Notes: generated by a model from the sequence alone, not told the origin. A stretch of DNA of 64,000 bases from Paractinoplanes aksuensis (GCF_024137025.1 NZ_JAMYJR010000023.1:185231-249230), one strand, 5' to 3'; counted from the first letter of the stretch, positions 33,792 to 42,143 are shown. Numbers and translations: made by a program.

Positions 33792-34654
33792 CGGGCGTTC
33801 TCCTCCTCGACGACGCGGGCGGCGTGCAGGGTGGCTGCCATGCGCAGGCCCTCGGACCAGGCCACGGGCGGCACGTCGGCCGCCGGGACCGGCTCACCGG
33901 CGGCATCGGTGAAGCTCACGCCGGACAGTGAGGTCTCGTAACTCGGGTCGCCGTCGCCGATCCAGACCGAGGCGACAACGGTGGCGCCGCCCTCCCACAC
34001 GCGGCAGACGGCCGTGCCGCCCTGCACGCGATAGCCGGACGACGTGGCCCTCGACTGCACGTGACGAAGCTCCTTGAAGTAGGCGCCGGCGTAGCGGTCC
34101 AGCTCGCGGCGCTGATCGGCCTCGGCCGCGGGCTTGCGCCAGATCTCGCGGAAGAGCTGCAGCAGGCCCTGTTCGACCCCCAGGTCGGCCGCGAACTCAC
34201 GCAGGTCGTCGAGCTCGGGCAGCAGGACGGGGTGGGGGATCACGACGGTCGGGGCGGTGATCCGAGCCGACTCGCCGTCGAGGTCGACCACGCCGAGGTC
34301 GGCGCCGGCATCACGCAGCAGGCCCGCGAAGGCCGGCTCGAGCGAGCCGTCGGCGGCGACCGGGACGACCACGACATCGCGCAGCACGGCCCGCCACGCC
34401 TCGTCGGCCCAGACCTCGGCGATCAGACGGGCCGGCACGGGCAGCGACCGGATCATCCAGCGCTCGGCCTCGGCCCGGCACGACGCCTCGTGGCGGCGCA
34501 ACCACTCGATCAGCTGGCGCAGGCCGACCACGGCCTCGTGCTCCTTCAGGGCCTTGGGCAGGGCCTTCAGCGGTTTGCCGTGGGCGGTGCGCGCCACGAC
34601 CTTGCCCTTGTCGACGCTGACCTCGTAGTCGGCGCCGGCCGGTACCCACCCCAT
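33788..34654 (-). CDS. stand-alone DUF4132 domain protein (MolR/YehI C-terminal-like)
   Basis: A 288-residue protein that is essentially one DUF4132 domain. The opening G-W-V-P-A-G-A-D-Y-E-V, V-V-A-R-T-A-H-G-K-P-L-K and L-P-K-A-L-K-E-H match the start of the DUF4132 region at the C-terminus of E. coli MolR/YehI. Here the domain is a separate first gene of the operon rather than the end of a giant protein. ATG at 34654; 168 bases of non-coding DNA upstream presumably hold the operon promoter, shared with the divergent lipoprotein gene. The function is unknown. Confidence 0.82.
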   Translation of the reverse strand: MGWVPAGADYEVSVDKGKVVARTAHGKPLKALPKALKEHEAVVGLRQLIEWLRRHEASCRAEAERWMIRSLPVPARLIAEVWADEAWRAVLRDVVVVPVAADGSLEPAFAGLLRDAGADLGVVDLDGESARITAPTVVIPHPVLLPELDDLREFAADLGVEQGLLQLFREIWRKPAAEADQRRELDRYAGAYFKELRHVQSRATSSGYRVQGGTAVCRVWEGGATVVASVWIGDGDPSYETSLSGVSFTDAAGEPVPAADVPPVAWSEGLRMAATLHAARVVEEENAR

Positions 34655-34822
34655 CGCTTTCCCCCATCGCTGAACGTGTCGCGGATTGTGCCACCGCCCC
34701 CCGACATTTTTGAGCGGTTCGAGCTACCGAAAAGAACCCGGGCCGAAACCTTCAACCACGAGGACCGGGCAACCGATGAGGAGTCGAGCAAGCCCGGTCG
34801 AAGAAGCGAAGGGTCCCCCCAC

Positions 34823-35443
34823 GTGCGCCTCCCCCGAAGCGTGGCCGCCGGTCTGGCCGCCGCCGTCCTGTGCGGCAGCCTGACCGGCTGCAGCAACCTC
34901 AAAGAGCTCACCAGCAGCAGCAAACCCCTGCCCGGCGCGAACTCCCCCAGCGCGTCGCCCACCCCGTCGGCGTCCCCCAGCGCCGTCGCGGTCAAGCTCC
35001 CGGTCCGGGCCAGCGGCCCGCTCGACACCGGAACGGCCACCCACAGCCTCAAGCAGGGCGCCTTCTCGGTGAAGCTGACCTACTGGACGTCGGACAACGC
35101 CAAGCTCTACAGCGCCGACACGCTCAAGACGATCAACGTCGCGGCCCACGTCGAGGACGCCGACAACACCCACCAGATCACCATCAGCACGTTCCAGGTG
35201 ATCCAGGACGACGGCACCAAGCGGGTCACCGCCGCCACCGACAACGGCAAGTTCGACGTCACCCCGCCGTACCCCTACAACACCGTGGTGACGCTGCCCG
35301 CGGCGACGGCAGGAGCAACGACGCTCACGCTCACGATCCGGCTGGACCTGCTGGTCGAGACCGCCCCCAAGTCGGGCAGCTACTACCGCTCGACCGCCCT
35401 CGACACCCTCACTCTGCCGCTGCTCACGAATGGTGCCAACTGA
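34823..35443 (+). CDS. lipoprotein with Ser/Pro linker
   Basis: A 206-residue predicted lipoprotein: basic start R-L-P-R, hydrophobic core, lipobox L-T-G-C, then a Ser/Pro/Ala-rich linker (S-A-S-P-T-P-S-A-S-P) and a ~140-residue beta-rich domain (V-K-L-T-Y-W-T-S, A-H-V-E-D-A-D). The fold looks like an immunoglobulin-type (DUF4352-like) domain, which is a guess. GTG at 34823 is the only start that gives the lipobox a proper signal peptide. Its TGA overlaps the glycosyltransferase ATG by one base, so the two proteins are probably made together at the cell surface. Confidence 0.8.
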   Translation: MRLPRSVAAGLAAAVLCGSLTGCSNLKELTSSSKPLPGANSPSASPTPSASPSAVAVKLPVRASGPLDTGTATHSLKQGAFSVKLTYWTSDNAKLYSADTLKTINVAAHVEDADNTHQITISTFQVIQDDGTKRVTAATDNGKFDVTPPYPYNTVVTLPAATAGATTLTLTIRLDLLVETAPKSGSYYRSTALDTLTLPLLTNGAN

Positions 35444-36957
35444 TGACCGAGTCCAGTCCCGGACTGCGCCGGGCCACCGACCGCCAGATCCTGCTGCCCC
35501 GCAGTTCCAAGGCCGGGCCGCTGGCGCTGCCGCCGGCCGTGCCGCAGCTGCACGAGCTGGAGGCGGTCGAGACGATCTCCGGTGAGATCGCCGCCGCGGC
35601 CACCAGCGCGACGCCGCGCAACGCCACCATCAGCTGCATCATCCCCTGCTACAACGAGCAGGACACGATCGCCGAGGTGCTGAAGAGCCTGCTGGCCCAG
35701 ACCCGGCTGCCGGACATCATCCACGTCATCATCAACAACACCGACGACGACACCCCCGAGATCGCCCGCCAGTTCGAGGGCGTCCATACCCGTACGGTGA
35801 AGGGTGAGGAGTTCGTCACCAGCGTCCACGTGCATGACATGGGCGTGAACCCCGACAAGAAGGTCGGCGCGCTCAACTACGGCTACTTCCTGTCGCGCGG
35901 TTACGACTACATCCTGGGCGTCGACGGCGACACCACGCTGGCCCGCGACGCCGTCGAGCGGCTCGAGCTCGAGATGACCGACGACCCGCGCATCGGTGGT
36001 CTGAGCGCCATCTACAGCATCGACAAGAACCGCAAGGGCCTGATGGCGCGGTTCCTGGTGGCCGGTCAGCGCGCGCAGTTCGCCGCCTTCAACATGGACA
36101 ACCTGCTGCGCGGCCGCAACATGGCCGTGCTGGGCGGTCAGTGCTCGCTGTTCAACATGCGAGCCCTCGAGACGGTCATGGTCAAGCACTACCAGCAGGC
36201 GCCGTGGGTCCGCGACAGCGAGGTCGAGGACTCGAAGCTGTCGCTGCAGATCAAGGACGCCGGCTTCAGCACGAAGATCAGCGCCACCGCCCGCGCCTAC
36301 GTGGGCCCGATGACCAACCTCCGCGCGCTGCACGGCCAGCAGGTCAAGTGGAACTTCGGCGCCATCGACCTGTTCTGGCCGGGTCAGCGTGGTGACAGCA
36401 AGGGCCAGCCGCTGCACCCCAACCTGCGCCTGCGCTGGTTCGAGAACATCTCGATGGCGTTCAACATCATCTCGCGGCTGGGCTTCCTGCTCCTGCTGGT
36501 GGCCGCGCTGTCGATCGACGCCTTCGTGTTCAACCCGATCTGGCTCATCCCGCCGGCCATCGCCATGCTGCTGAACCTGCGGCTTGCGTTGTCCATGAAG
36601 GACAAGAGCGCTTCCGACATTCTCTATGCCGCGCTCTTCATTCCGGCCGAGCTCTACATGTTCGTGCGGATGGGGCACTTCGTGTCGGCGTGGGCGCAGT
36701 TCCTGGCCAAGACCGACCAGGACAACTGGGCGGCCCAGGCCAATGCCGAGAAGGGCAAGGGCTCGGCCTACGTCATGCCGCTGGTCGTGCTGCTCGCCGT
36801 CGTCGCCGGGGCGACCTTCGCCTGGACCCAGCAGAGCGTGGGCGTGCAGTCGGCGATCCTCTCGCTCGGCTGGCCGATGCTCTACATCGCCACGATCGCG
36901 CAGTCGGTCTTCATGCTGCGCAAGCTGGTGCGCCGGCACCGCGGTTTCGCGGTCTGA
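35443..36957 (+). CDS. membrane-bound processive family 2 glycosyltransferase
   Basis: A 504-residue GT-A glycosyltransferase of the cellulose synthase/hyaluronan synthase-like group. The catalytic domain opens with I-S-C-I-I-P-C-Y-N-E-Q-D (~64-74), carries the metal site D-G-D-T-T, the general-base E-V-E-D-S, and a variant of the processive Q-x-x-R-W motif, Q-Q-V-K-W. At least four C-terminal membrane helices follow. It probably polymerises a cell-surface polysaccharide from a UDP-sugar; the partner lipoprotein overlaps it upstream. The last hydrophobic segment is followed by a basic tail, L-V-R-R-H-R-G. Confidence 0.88.
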   Translation: MTESSPGLRRATDRQILLPRSSKAGPLALPPAVPQLHELEAVETISGEIAAAATSATPRNATISCIIPCYNEQDTIAEVLKSLLAQTRLPDIIHVIINNTDDDTPEIARQFEGVHTRTVKGEEFVTSVHVHDMGVNPDKKVGALNYGYFLSRGYDYILGVDGDTTLARDAVERLELEMTDDPRIGGLSAIYSIDKNRKGLMARFLVAGQRAQFAAFNMDNLLRGRNMAVLGGQCSLFNMRALETVMVKHYQQAPWVRDSEVEDSKLSLQIKDAGFSTKISATARAYVGPMTNLRALHGQQVKWNFGAIDLFWPGQRGDSKGQPLHPNLRLRWFENISMAFNIISRLGFLLLLVAALSIDAFVFNPIWLIPPAIAMLLNLRLALSMKDKSASDILYAALFIPAELYMFVRMGHFVSAWAQFLAKTDQDNWAAQANAEKGKGSAYVMPLVVLLAVVAGATFAWTQQSVGVQSAILSLGWPMLYIATIAQSVFMLRKLVRRHRGFAV

Positions 36958-36974
36958 GAATTGCGTACGGAGTG

Positions 36975-37007
36975 AAGGGCGCCGGCCGACAAAGGCCGGC
37001 GCCCTTT
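36975..37007. terminator. strong bidirectional terminator
   Basis: AAGGGCGCCGGCC (36975-36987), loop GACAAA, GGCCGGCGCCCTT (36994-37006): a perfect 13-base-pair stem ending in TTT. It stands 17 bases after the glycosyltransferase stop and directly abuts the stop of the convergent membrane ORF, so it can serve both directions. Confidence 0.9.
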
Positions 37008-37008
37008 C

Positions 37009-37371
37009 TCACAGGGCGGCCTGGACGAGATCGGTGAACCCGTTGGCCAGCAGGATCACGGCGATCGAGGTCAGCAGGATGCCGGCCACCCGATCGAGAA
37101 TCGAACTGATCCGGGGCGACACCCGTCGTTCGACATGCCCCGAGATCCAGAGCGTCACGCCGGTCTGGAACACAAAGGCCAGCATCAGCATCCCGGCGCC
37201 GGCGATCACCCACGCGATGATCGAACCGAGCACCGCCGTCTCCTGCGCGAAGCGCCGCGGCAGCGAGAAGACGCCGGCGCCCACCATCGACCCGACGACC
37301 ATCGCGGTCATGGTCATCAGGGTCAGCTTCTGCGGCGTGCTGATCGCCGGTCTGGTGTCGGTCGCGCCCAA
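37009..37371 (-). pseudogene. chimeric membrane ORF: amino-acid antiporter N-terminus joined to a MarC-like C-terminus
   Basis: A 120-codon frame. Residues ~14-70 (K-L-T-L-M-T-M-T-A-M-V-V-G-S-M-V-G-A-G-V-F-S-L-P) are unmistakably the first two helices of an APC-type arginine/ornithine antiporter (ArcD/LysP type), a family of ~480 residues. From ~71 the sequence switches to a tail resembling the end of MarC-family membrane proteins: I-S-S-I-L-D-R-V-A-G-I-L-L, I-A-V-I-L-L-A-N-G-F. The join is in frame, so a short product could be made, but it would be neither transporter. A deletion between two former genes is the simplest origin. The second half's family is less certain than the first. Confidence 0.6.
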
Positions 37372-37380
37372 GACCCCTCC

Positions 37381-38443
37381 TCAGATCGCCGTGACCGGGA
37401 CGGACGCTGTCTGCGACTGGCCGTCCCGTACGTACGCCACCTCGACCGGCTGCCCCGGCCCGTGCCCCCGGACGGCGACCAGCATCTCGTCGACGCTGCC
37501 GACCGCTGTCCCGCCGATCCCGGTCAGGACGTCGCCCTCGCGCAGCCCGGCCCGGGCCGCGCCCATCGCCGGCAGCACCTGGTCGACCAATGCGCCCCGG
37601 GGTAGTCCGGTGGCCTGGGCCATCTCGTCGGTCACGGTCACGGCGAGCACCCCGATGCTGGGGTGGGTGACCTTCCCGGTCCGGATGATCTGGTCGGCGA
37701 CCGAGCGCGCGAAGTCCATCGGGATGGCGAAGTTGAGCCCGATGCTGCCGCCCCCGCCCCCGGGCACCTGGGCTCCCGCCGAGTTGACGCCGACCTGCCG
37801 CCCGTCGCAGTCCACGAGTGGCCCGCCGCTGTTGCCCGGGTTGATCGCGGCGTCGGTCTGCACGGCATTGACCAGAGCGCTCGGCCGGCCGCCCTGCCCC
37901 ACATCGACGTACCGGTTGAGGGCGCTGACCACTCCGGCCGTGATCGTGCTGTTCAGGCCCAGCGGTGACCCCGCGGCCACCACCGGTTGCCCGATGACCA
38001 GGGCCGACGAGTCACCGGCGGCGATCGGCGTCAACGTGGCGGCGTCGGGCGGCACGCGCAGCACGGCCAGGTCGGTGCCGGGGTCACGCCCGACGATCGT
38101 GGCCGGGACCTCACCCTTCCCGCGGGGCGAAGTCGACGACGATCCGGCCCCCGGCGGCGGCCGACGCGATGACGTGGTCGTTGGTGAGAATGTGGCCGTC
38201 CCGGTCGAGCACCGACCCGGATCCCAGACCCGAGCCTTCGGCCCCCGCCACCTGAATGGTCACCAGCGAGGGAAAGACCCGCTGGGCCACACCGGTCACG
38301 TCGCAGGCGGCCGCCGCCGGACCATTGACCGCCGCCGCCTTCTCACCCGGGCTCCACCATGCGCCGAGCAGACCCCCAGCGACGCCGGAGGCCACGCACA
38401 GCGCGGCCGCCCCGGCGATCAGCGTCTTGCTCTCCCTGCGCAT
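37381..38443 (-). pseudogene. HtrA/PepD-type trypsin-like PDZ protease, frameshifted
   Basis: Two minus-strand frames together make a complete membrane-anchored serine protease with a PDZ domain. The first (ATG 38443 to stop 38111) has an N-terminal membrane helix and the histidine in I-L-T-N-D-H-V. The second supplies the aspartate in D-P-G-T-D-L-A-V-L, the serine in N-P-G-N-S-G-G-P-L and the PDZ (A-G-L-R-E-G-D-V-L). The frames switch between about 38114 and 38130 near TTCCCGCGGGG, needing one base removed or two added. All three catalytic residues survive, so the lesion is recent, a sequencing error, or recoded. No alternative start rescues the second half as a signal-bearing protein. Confidence 0.8.
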
Positions 38444-38571
38444 ATCGGCGACCGTCCCGCACGGCGCCGGGCCCGGACATCACCCGTGGCGGATGAACAG
38501 ACCCGGCCGGGGCCCTGATCCCCACGCCGGAGCTACCCCGTGAGGTGTACGGTGTTGAGCGGGCGGAATTT

Positions 38572-38586
38572 CCGTATGCCATACGG
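38572..38586. promoter_or_regulatory. 15-base palindromic operator candidate
   Basis: CCGTATG-C-CATACGG is a perfect 7-base inverted repeat about a single central base, 38 bases before the start of the DUF5701 gene and on the divergent side of htrA. A TTGAGC at 38555-38560 could be the matching -35 element, which would place the palindrome over the -10 region. Confidence 0.55.
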
Positions 38587-38624
38587 AGTTGGCGACCATG
38601 TCCCATCGATCACCAGGAGGGCCC

Positions 38625-39254
38625 ATGAGCCTGACGCAACAGCTGGACCGGCTGCTCGAAGCGGGCCTGGCCGAAGTCACCGGCGCCAGTCCGGCCGAAC
38701 TCGCCGCCCACGTCGCCGCCCTGCCCGACGAACCCGACAGCGTGCTCGCCGTGCACCCGGCGCTGGCCACCGCGCGCCAGTTGGCCCTGATGCTGCGCCG
38801 CCACGACAAGCCCGGCTTCGTCGTGCACGACATGACTGACCTCGAACAGTTCACGCCCATCGAAGGCGTGGTGCTACCTGACGGCCCGCTCTATCTCCTC
38901 CACGAACTCGACCGCGGCGACGACATGCGCAATTGGAGCCCCGACGAGGCGCTGCCGGCCATCCGCGAACGGGGGCGAAGCCCGCTCACCGTCCACGAGG
39001 GCATCAGCTGGCTGCTGCAAGACCCGAAGGTGCTCGAACCCAACCACTGCTTCATGACCATCGCCTCCCGCAAACCCAAGGGCAAAACCCTCGACGCCCG
39101 AACCCCGGCCCTCTGGATCAGCGGCGGCACCGGCCACGACGGCCCCGCCAACCGAGGAGCCCCCAAGCTCGGCTGGTGCTGGGCCGGCAACCGCCACACC
39201 TGGCTCGGCTTCGCCTCCGCCCGGCAGCGCACCTCATCCCCCGGTGCGGCCTGA
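38625..39254 (+). CDS. DUF5701 family protein
   Basis: A 209-residue soluble protein matching DUF5701: F-T-P-I-E-G-V-V-L-P-D-G-P-L-Y-L-L, the R-G-R-S-P-L-T-V-H-E-G-I segment and the C-terminal L-G-W-C-W-A-G-N-R-H-T-W-L-G. The family is common in actinomycetes and has no established function. ATG at 38625 follows AGGAGGG by three bases; an upstream ATG at 38589 lacks a ribosome site. A 15-base palindrome sits in its promoter region. Neighbours are a broken protease gene and a truncated membrane protein gene, so context is uninformative. Confidence 0.82.
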   Translation: MSLTQQLDRLLEAGLAEVTGASPAELAAHVAALPDEPDSVLAVHPALATARQLALMLRRHDKPGFVVHDMTDLEQFTPIEGVVLPDGPLYLLHELDRGDDMRNWSPDEALPAIRERGRSPLTVHEGISWLLQDPKVLEPNHCFMTIASRKPKGKTLDARTPALWISGGTGHDGPANRGAPKLGWCWAGNRHTWLGFASARQRTSSPGAA

Positions 39255-39281
39255 CCGAGGGTCGGCCGCACCGGGCGGTGG

Positions 39282-40160
39282 TCAGAACTTGCCGGCGGCG
39301 ACATCCGCGAGCGTCACCCGGGTCACCGTGTAGGTGGTGGTCACGAAGGTGGTGGTGTACTTGACCGGCATGCCGCTCCCAGCGTCGACGATCACACTTT
39401 CGGGGCTGTCGACGGCCGGGGCGCCGGCGGTCAGGGTGAGCACCCTGCGGCCCTCGAGGGCGCCCTCCTCGACCTTGATCTCGGGCATCTGGTCGAGCAG
39501 CCGCAACACACCGGCCCGGACGGCCGGGTCGCCGGCGCCGTCGCGCAGCGCGTCGACCGAGGTGTTCCACACCCAGTTGTCGGTGTAGTTGCCCGCGACC
39601 GCCTTGGTGCCGGTGGCCTTCGCCTTGATCTTGGCCGCCTCCGACAGCGGCTTGACGGCGCCCGGCGCCTCGATCGGAGGCGGGTTGTCGCCTGTGAAGA
39701 AGGCCCGCGCCATCCGTTTGCGGGCCTCGTTCAGGTCACCCCGGGCCGCCAGCTTGGCCGCGGCGACGGCCCGCTCGCGGCCGGCCTCGTCCGCCGGGTC
39801 GAGCTGCGACCGGCCCTTCTCGACCCGGGCCGGGAGTCCGGCCCGCGTCCGGGCGAAGAAGTAGTCGCCGTTGTCGGCGTGCAGGTCCCAGACGTCGACC
39901 TTCTTGCCGTCGGTGTAGGCCTGGCTGCGCGAGATCAGCGTGGCGTCGCCCTCGGGCTGCTGGAGCGTGGTGAGGTGGCCGACCAGGCGCACCACCGGGG
40001 ACTGTTCGGTGGTCGCGGACGAGCCGGGGGCGGCGAGGCCGGGCGCCGGCGACCGGGCCGGGACGCCGGCGCCACCGGCGGCGAGAGCCACCGCCGTCAC
40101 TGCGGCCGCGGCAAGGGTGCCACCGGCCGTGACACGCCAGGCGATCCGGCGACGGCTCAG
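39282..40160 (-). pseudogene. 5'-truncated membrane-anchored protein (CU044_5270-like)
   Basis: The frame reads through R-R-R-I-A-W-R-V-T-A-G-G and a hydrophobic membrane helix into a ~230-residue outer domain (L-I-S-R-S-Q-A-Y-T-D-G-K, N-W-V-W-N-T-S-V-D-A-L, and Y-T-V-T-R-V near the end). This is the usual form of CU044_5270-type proteins, which begin with a 40-60-residue cytoplasmic segment, often next to a sigma factor gene. That segment is absent: upstream of the R-R-R block the DNA switches to a piece of another gene on the opposite strand. A GTG at 40100 could still start a shortened protein, but it would lose the basic anchor. Confidence 0.6.
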
Positions 40161-40161
40161 C

Positions 40162-40385
40162 CGCTTGCAGCTCGCGGGTACGGACAGGTCCTGCTCGGTG
40201 TCAACAAGTCCAACAAGAGTGCCCGCGACCTTTATCTGCAGCTCGGGTACACGGTGCCGGCCGAGCCCGAGCTACACGACCTCAGGACGACCGGACAGCC
40301 CGGCGACGCCTACGACATCTTGGTCGCCGACCTCGACCGCCCGGTCCCGGAGTCAACCTTGATCGCTGACCGCGTCACTGGATAG
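40162..40385 (+). pseudogene. C-terminal fragment of a GNAT acetyltransferase
   Basis: About 74 codons remain of an acetyltransferase: L-A-A-R-G-Y-G-Q-V-L-L-G-V, the acceptor block N-K-S-N-K-S-A-R-D-L-Y-L-Q-L-G-Y, and a closing strand D-I-L-V-A-D-L. The first half, including the acetyl-CoA loop, is missing because the DNA before it belongs to the truncated membrane protein gene on the other strand. Its end overlaps the XRE regulator gene by 11 bases. Confidence 0.65.
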
Positions 40386-41421
40386 CAGCACCGCCGGAAC
40401 GGTCACGCTCAACCTCCGGCCACTCGTGCAGACGGATGTCGTCCACAGTCCAGTCGGGAACGACGACCTCGTTGGCGACGATCTTTACACGGCAAACGAT
40501 GCTGTAAGTGTCGGCGCCGCGAAACCTGCGGTCGACGTAGGTCGCGTTCCGTCTGTGAATTTCGGGGTCAGTGAGGGCCCGGACCACACCGTAGCTACCC
40601 CGGCTGTACATACCGTTGAAGAAGCTCAGTGTCCGCTCCCGGTTGTAGGGATTCGGGGCCCGCAGGTATTGGGCCACGTCCTCTCGAAGAGAGGTGCCGT
40701 GCTGGTCGGGGAGCAGCTTAGGGACGAACTCGGAGCGCCGACCGTCCGCCCAGGCCACCGAGAACGCACCTGTGTCCTGGAAGGTCGCCCGCCGAAGCTG
40801 CTTCACCGGCACATGGCTGAGGTCATCCATGACGGCCTCAGTCACCTCGTTGAAGTCGACCCCACCGAGCACGATCAAATGAGCGGCCGTCAGGTCGTCG
40901 GTCGACAACTCGCGCGGCACGCCCACCAAGGTCGGGTTTGAGGGGTTCATGCCGCGAACGAACGACAACAGTTCGATCAGCGCGTCGAGGTCGGCGTACT
41001 TGTACGCGTCGACGTAGTCGGGCCCCTGTGGCTTGGACACGTCACCGAACTGCTCACGGATGAAGCCCGGCAGTTCGGACGAGACGATCGTGATCGCTTG
41101 CCCCGGCGGGAAGCGCAGTGGATGCGGCACTTCCGGCTCGTCCTCGACGCTGCCGCGCAACCTGTTCAAGTCCCGGCGCAATTTCTCGTAAGCCTGGTGC
41201 TCGTCGCCGCTCAACTCGCCCAGGCGTGGAAGCTTCGGACCCGGCTTGGCCTGGGCGAAGTAGCGCGCGTAGTCATTCAACCGCTCCGGCGGCGGCACCG
41301 CCCCGCGTTCCCACGAGGAGATCAACGGGACGCTCACCCCCAGGACGCGGCCCAGCGCCAGCTGGGTGAGCTGACCGCGCAGCTCCCTCAACCGCTCGGC
41401 CAGCGTGGACACCCTGGGCAT
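40375..41421 (-). CDS. XRE-type regulator with large conserved C-terminal domain
   Basis: A 348-residue protein. Residues ~5-60 are a Cro/CI-type helix-turn-helix (L-G-R-V-L-G-V-S-V-P-L-I-S-S-W-E-R-G). The remaining ~250 residues form a single domain with D-Y-V-D-A-Y-K-Y-A-D-L-D-A-L, a Gly-rich turn L-I-V-L-G-G-V-D-F-N and F-N-G-M-Y-S-R-G-S-Y-G-V-V-R-A-L-T-D. I recall similar domains behind helix-turn-helix segments in other actinomycetes, but I know no established function. The Gly-rich turn after a hydrophobic strand suggests nucleotide or small-ligand binding; this is inference. The gene is transcribed alone. ATG at 41421 puts the helix-turn-helix at the N-terminus as usual. Confidence 0.75.
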   Translation of the reverse strand: MPRVSTLAERLRELRGQLTQLALGRVLGVSVPLISSWERGAVPPPERLNDYARYFAQAKPGPKLPRLGELSGDEHQAYEKLRRDLNRLRGSVEDEPEVPHPLRFPPGQAITIVSSELPGFIREQFGDVSKPQGPDYVDAYKYADLDALIELLSFVRGMNPSNPTLVGVPRELSTDDLTAAHLIVLGGVDFNEVTEAVMDDLSHVPVKQLRRATFQDTGAFSVAWADGRRSEFVPKLLPDQHGTSLREDVAQYLRAPNPYNRERTLSFFNGMYSRGSYGVVRALTDPEIHRRNATYVDRRFRGADTYSIVCRVKIVANEVVVPDWTVDDIRLHEWPEVERDRSGGAAIQ

Positions 41422-41484
41422 CGGCGCCGCCCCTCAGACCAACTTCAATGCCCGGGTTGAAGGCCCGACGACTAACCATAACGC

Positions 41485-42072
41485 TCAGTCCTCGCGGCAG
41501 GTCCACTTCACGGTGCCGTCGACGGCTTCGCCGGGGAGGCCGCCGGGGGCGGTGGTGGCCAGTTTCTTGAATGTCCAGGTGCCGCCGCCTTTGGCGTCGG
41601 TGGTCACCTTGCTGCTGGTGGACTCGGGCCACGTACCGAAAATGGTGTTGTCGATGGCGATGCTCGGGCGGGAACCGGGGGCCACCAGCTGGTCCTTCGG
41701 GTAGGTGCCGGGGCCGGCGTAGTCGTCGATCCAGAGTTCCAGCGTTACCTTCTTGCCGTCGACCGGGCCGTCGTACAAGCCTCCGATCGCGTACAGGGTC
41801 TTGCCATCGTCCTTCTTGGTGCCCTTGGCGTAGTCGGCGCAGCTCTTGGCGAAGCTGCCGTCGAGCATGGGCGCCAGGGCTGTCTGCTTGCCCTTCAGGC
41901 CCTCGGCGCCGGTGAGGTCGAACGTGACGGTCACCTGGGGGCCGAGCGAGAAGTCGTCGGCCGAGGAGGCCGAAGAATCCGACGTAGCCGGATCAAATGA
42001 TCCGCACGCGGTCAGTGTCGCCAACACGATCGTGGTCAGCATGGCCGTACCTGCTGTTTTTGCGCTTAGCAT
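41485..42072 (-). CDS. putative lipoprotein of unknown function
   Basis: A 195-residue predicted lipoprotein with a hydrophobic signal segment and lipobox L-T-A-C at residues ~20-23, followed by a short Ser/Asp-rich linker and a ~150-residue beta-rich domain (L-Y-A-I-G-G-L-Y-D, V-T-L-E-L-W-I-D-D-Y). It ends with two nearby charged residues after T-V-K-W-T-C-R. I do not recognise the family. It is divergent from the SARP-type regulator, with only 71 bases between the starts, and could be its target. Confidence 0.75.
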   Translation of the reverse strand: MLSAKTAGTAMLTTIVLATLTACGSFDPATSDSSASSADDFSLGPQVTVTFDLTGAEGLKGKQTALAPMLDGSFAKSCADYAKGTKKDDGKTLYAIGGLYDGPVDGKKVTLELWIDDYAGPGTYPKDQLVAPGSRPSIAIDNTIFGTWPESTSSKVTTDAKGGGTWTFKKLATTAPGGLPGEAVDGTVKWTCRED

Positions 42073-42143
42073 GTGCTCACTCCCTGTCCGACCTGTGCGG
42101 GAAGCCTGACCGGCGCCGCCAAAAAACCACCAAAGAGGCGCGG

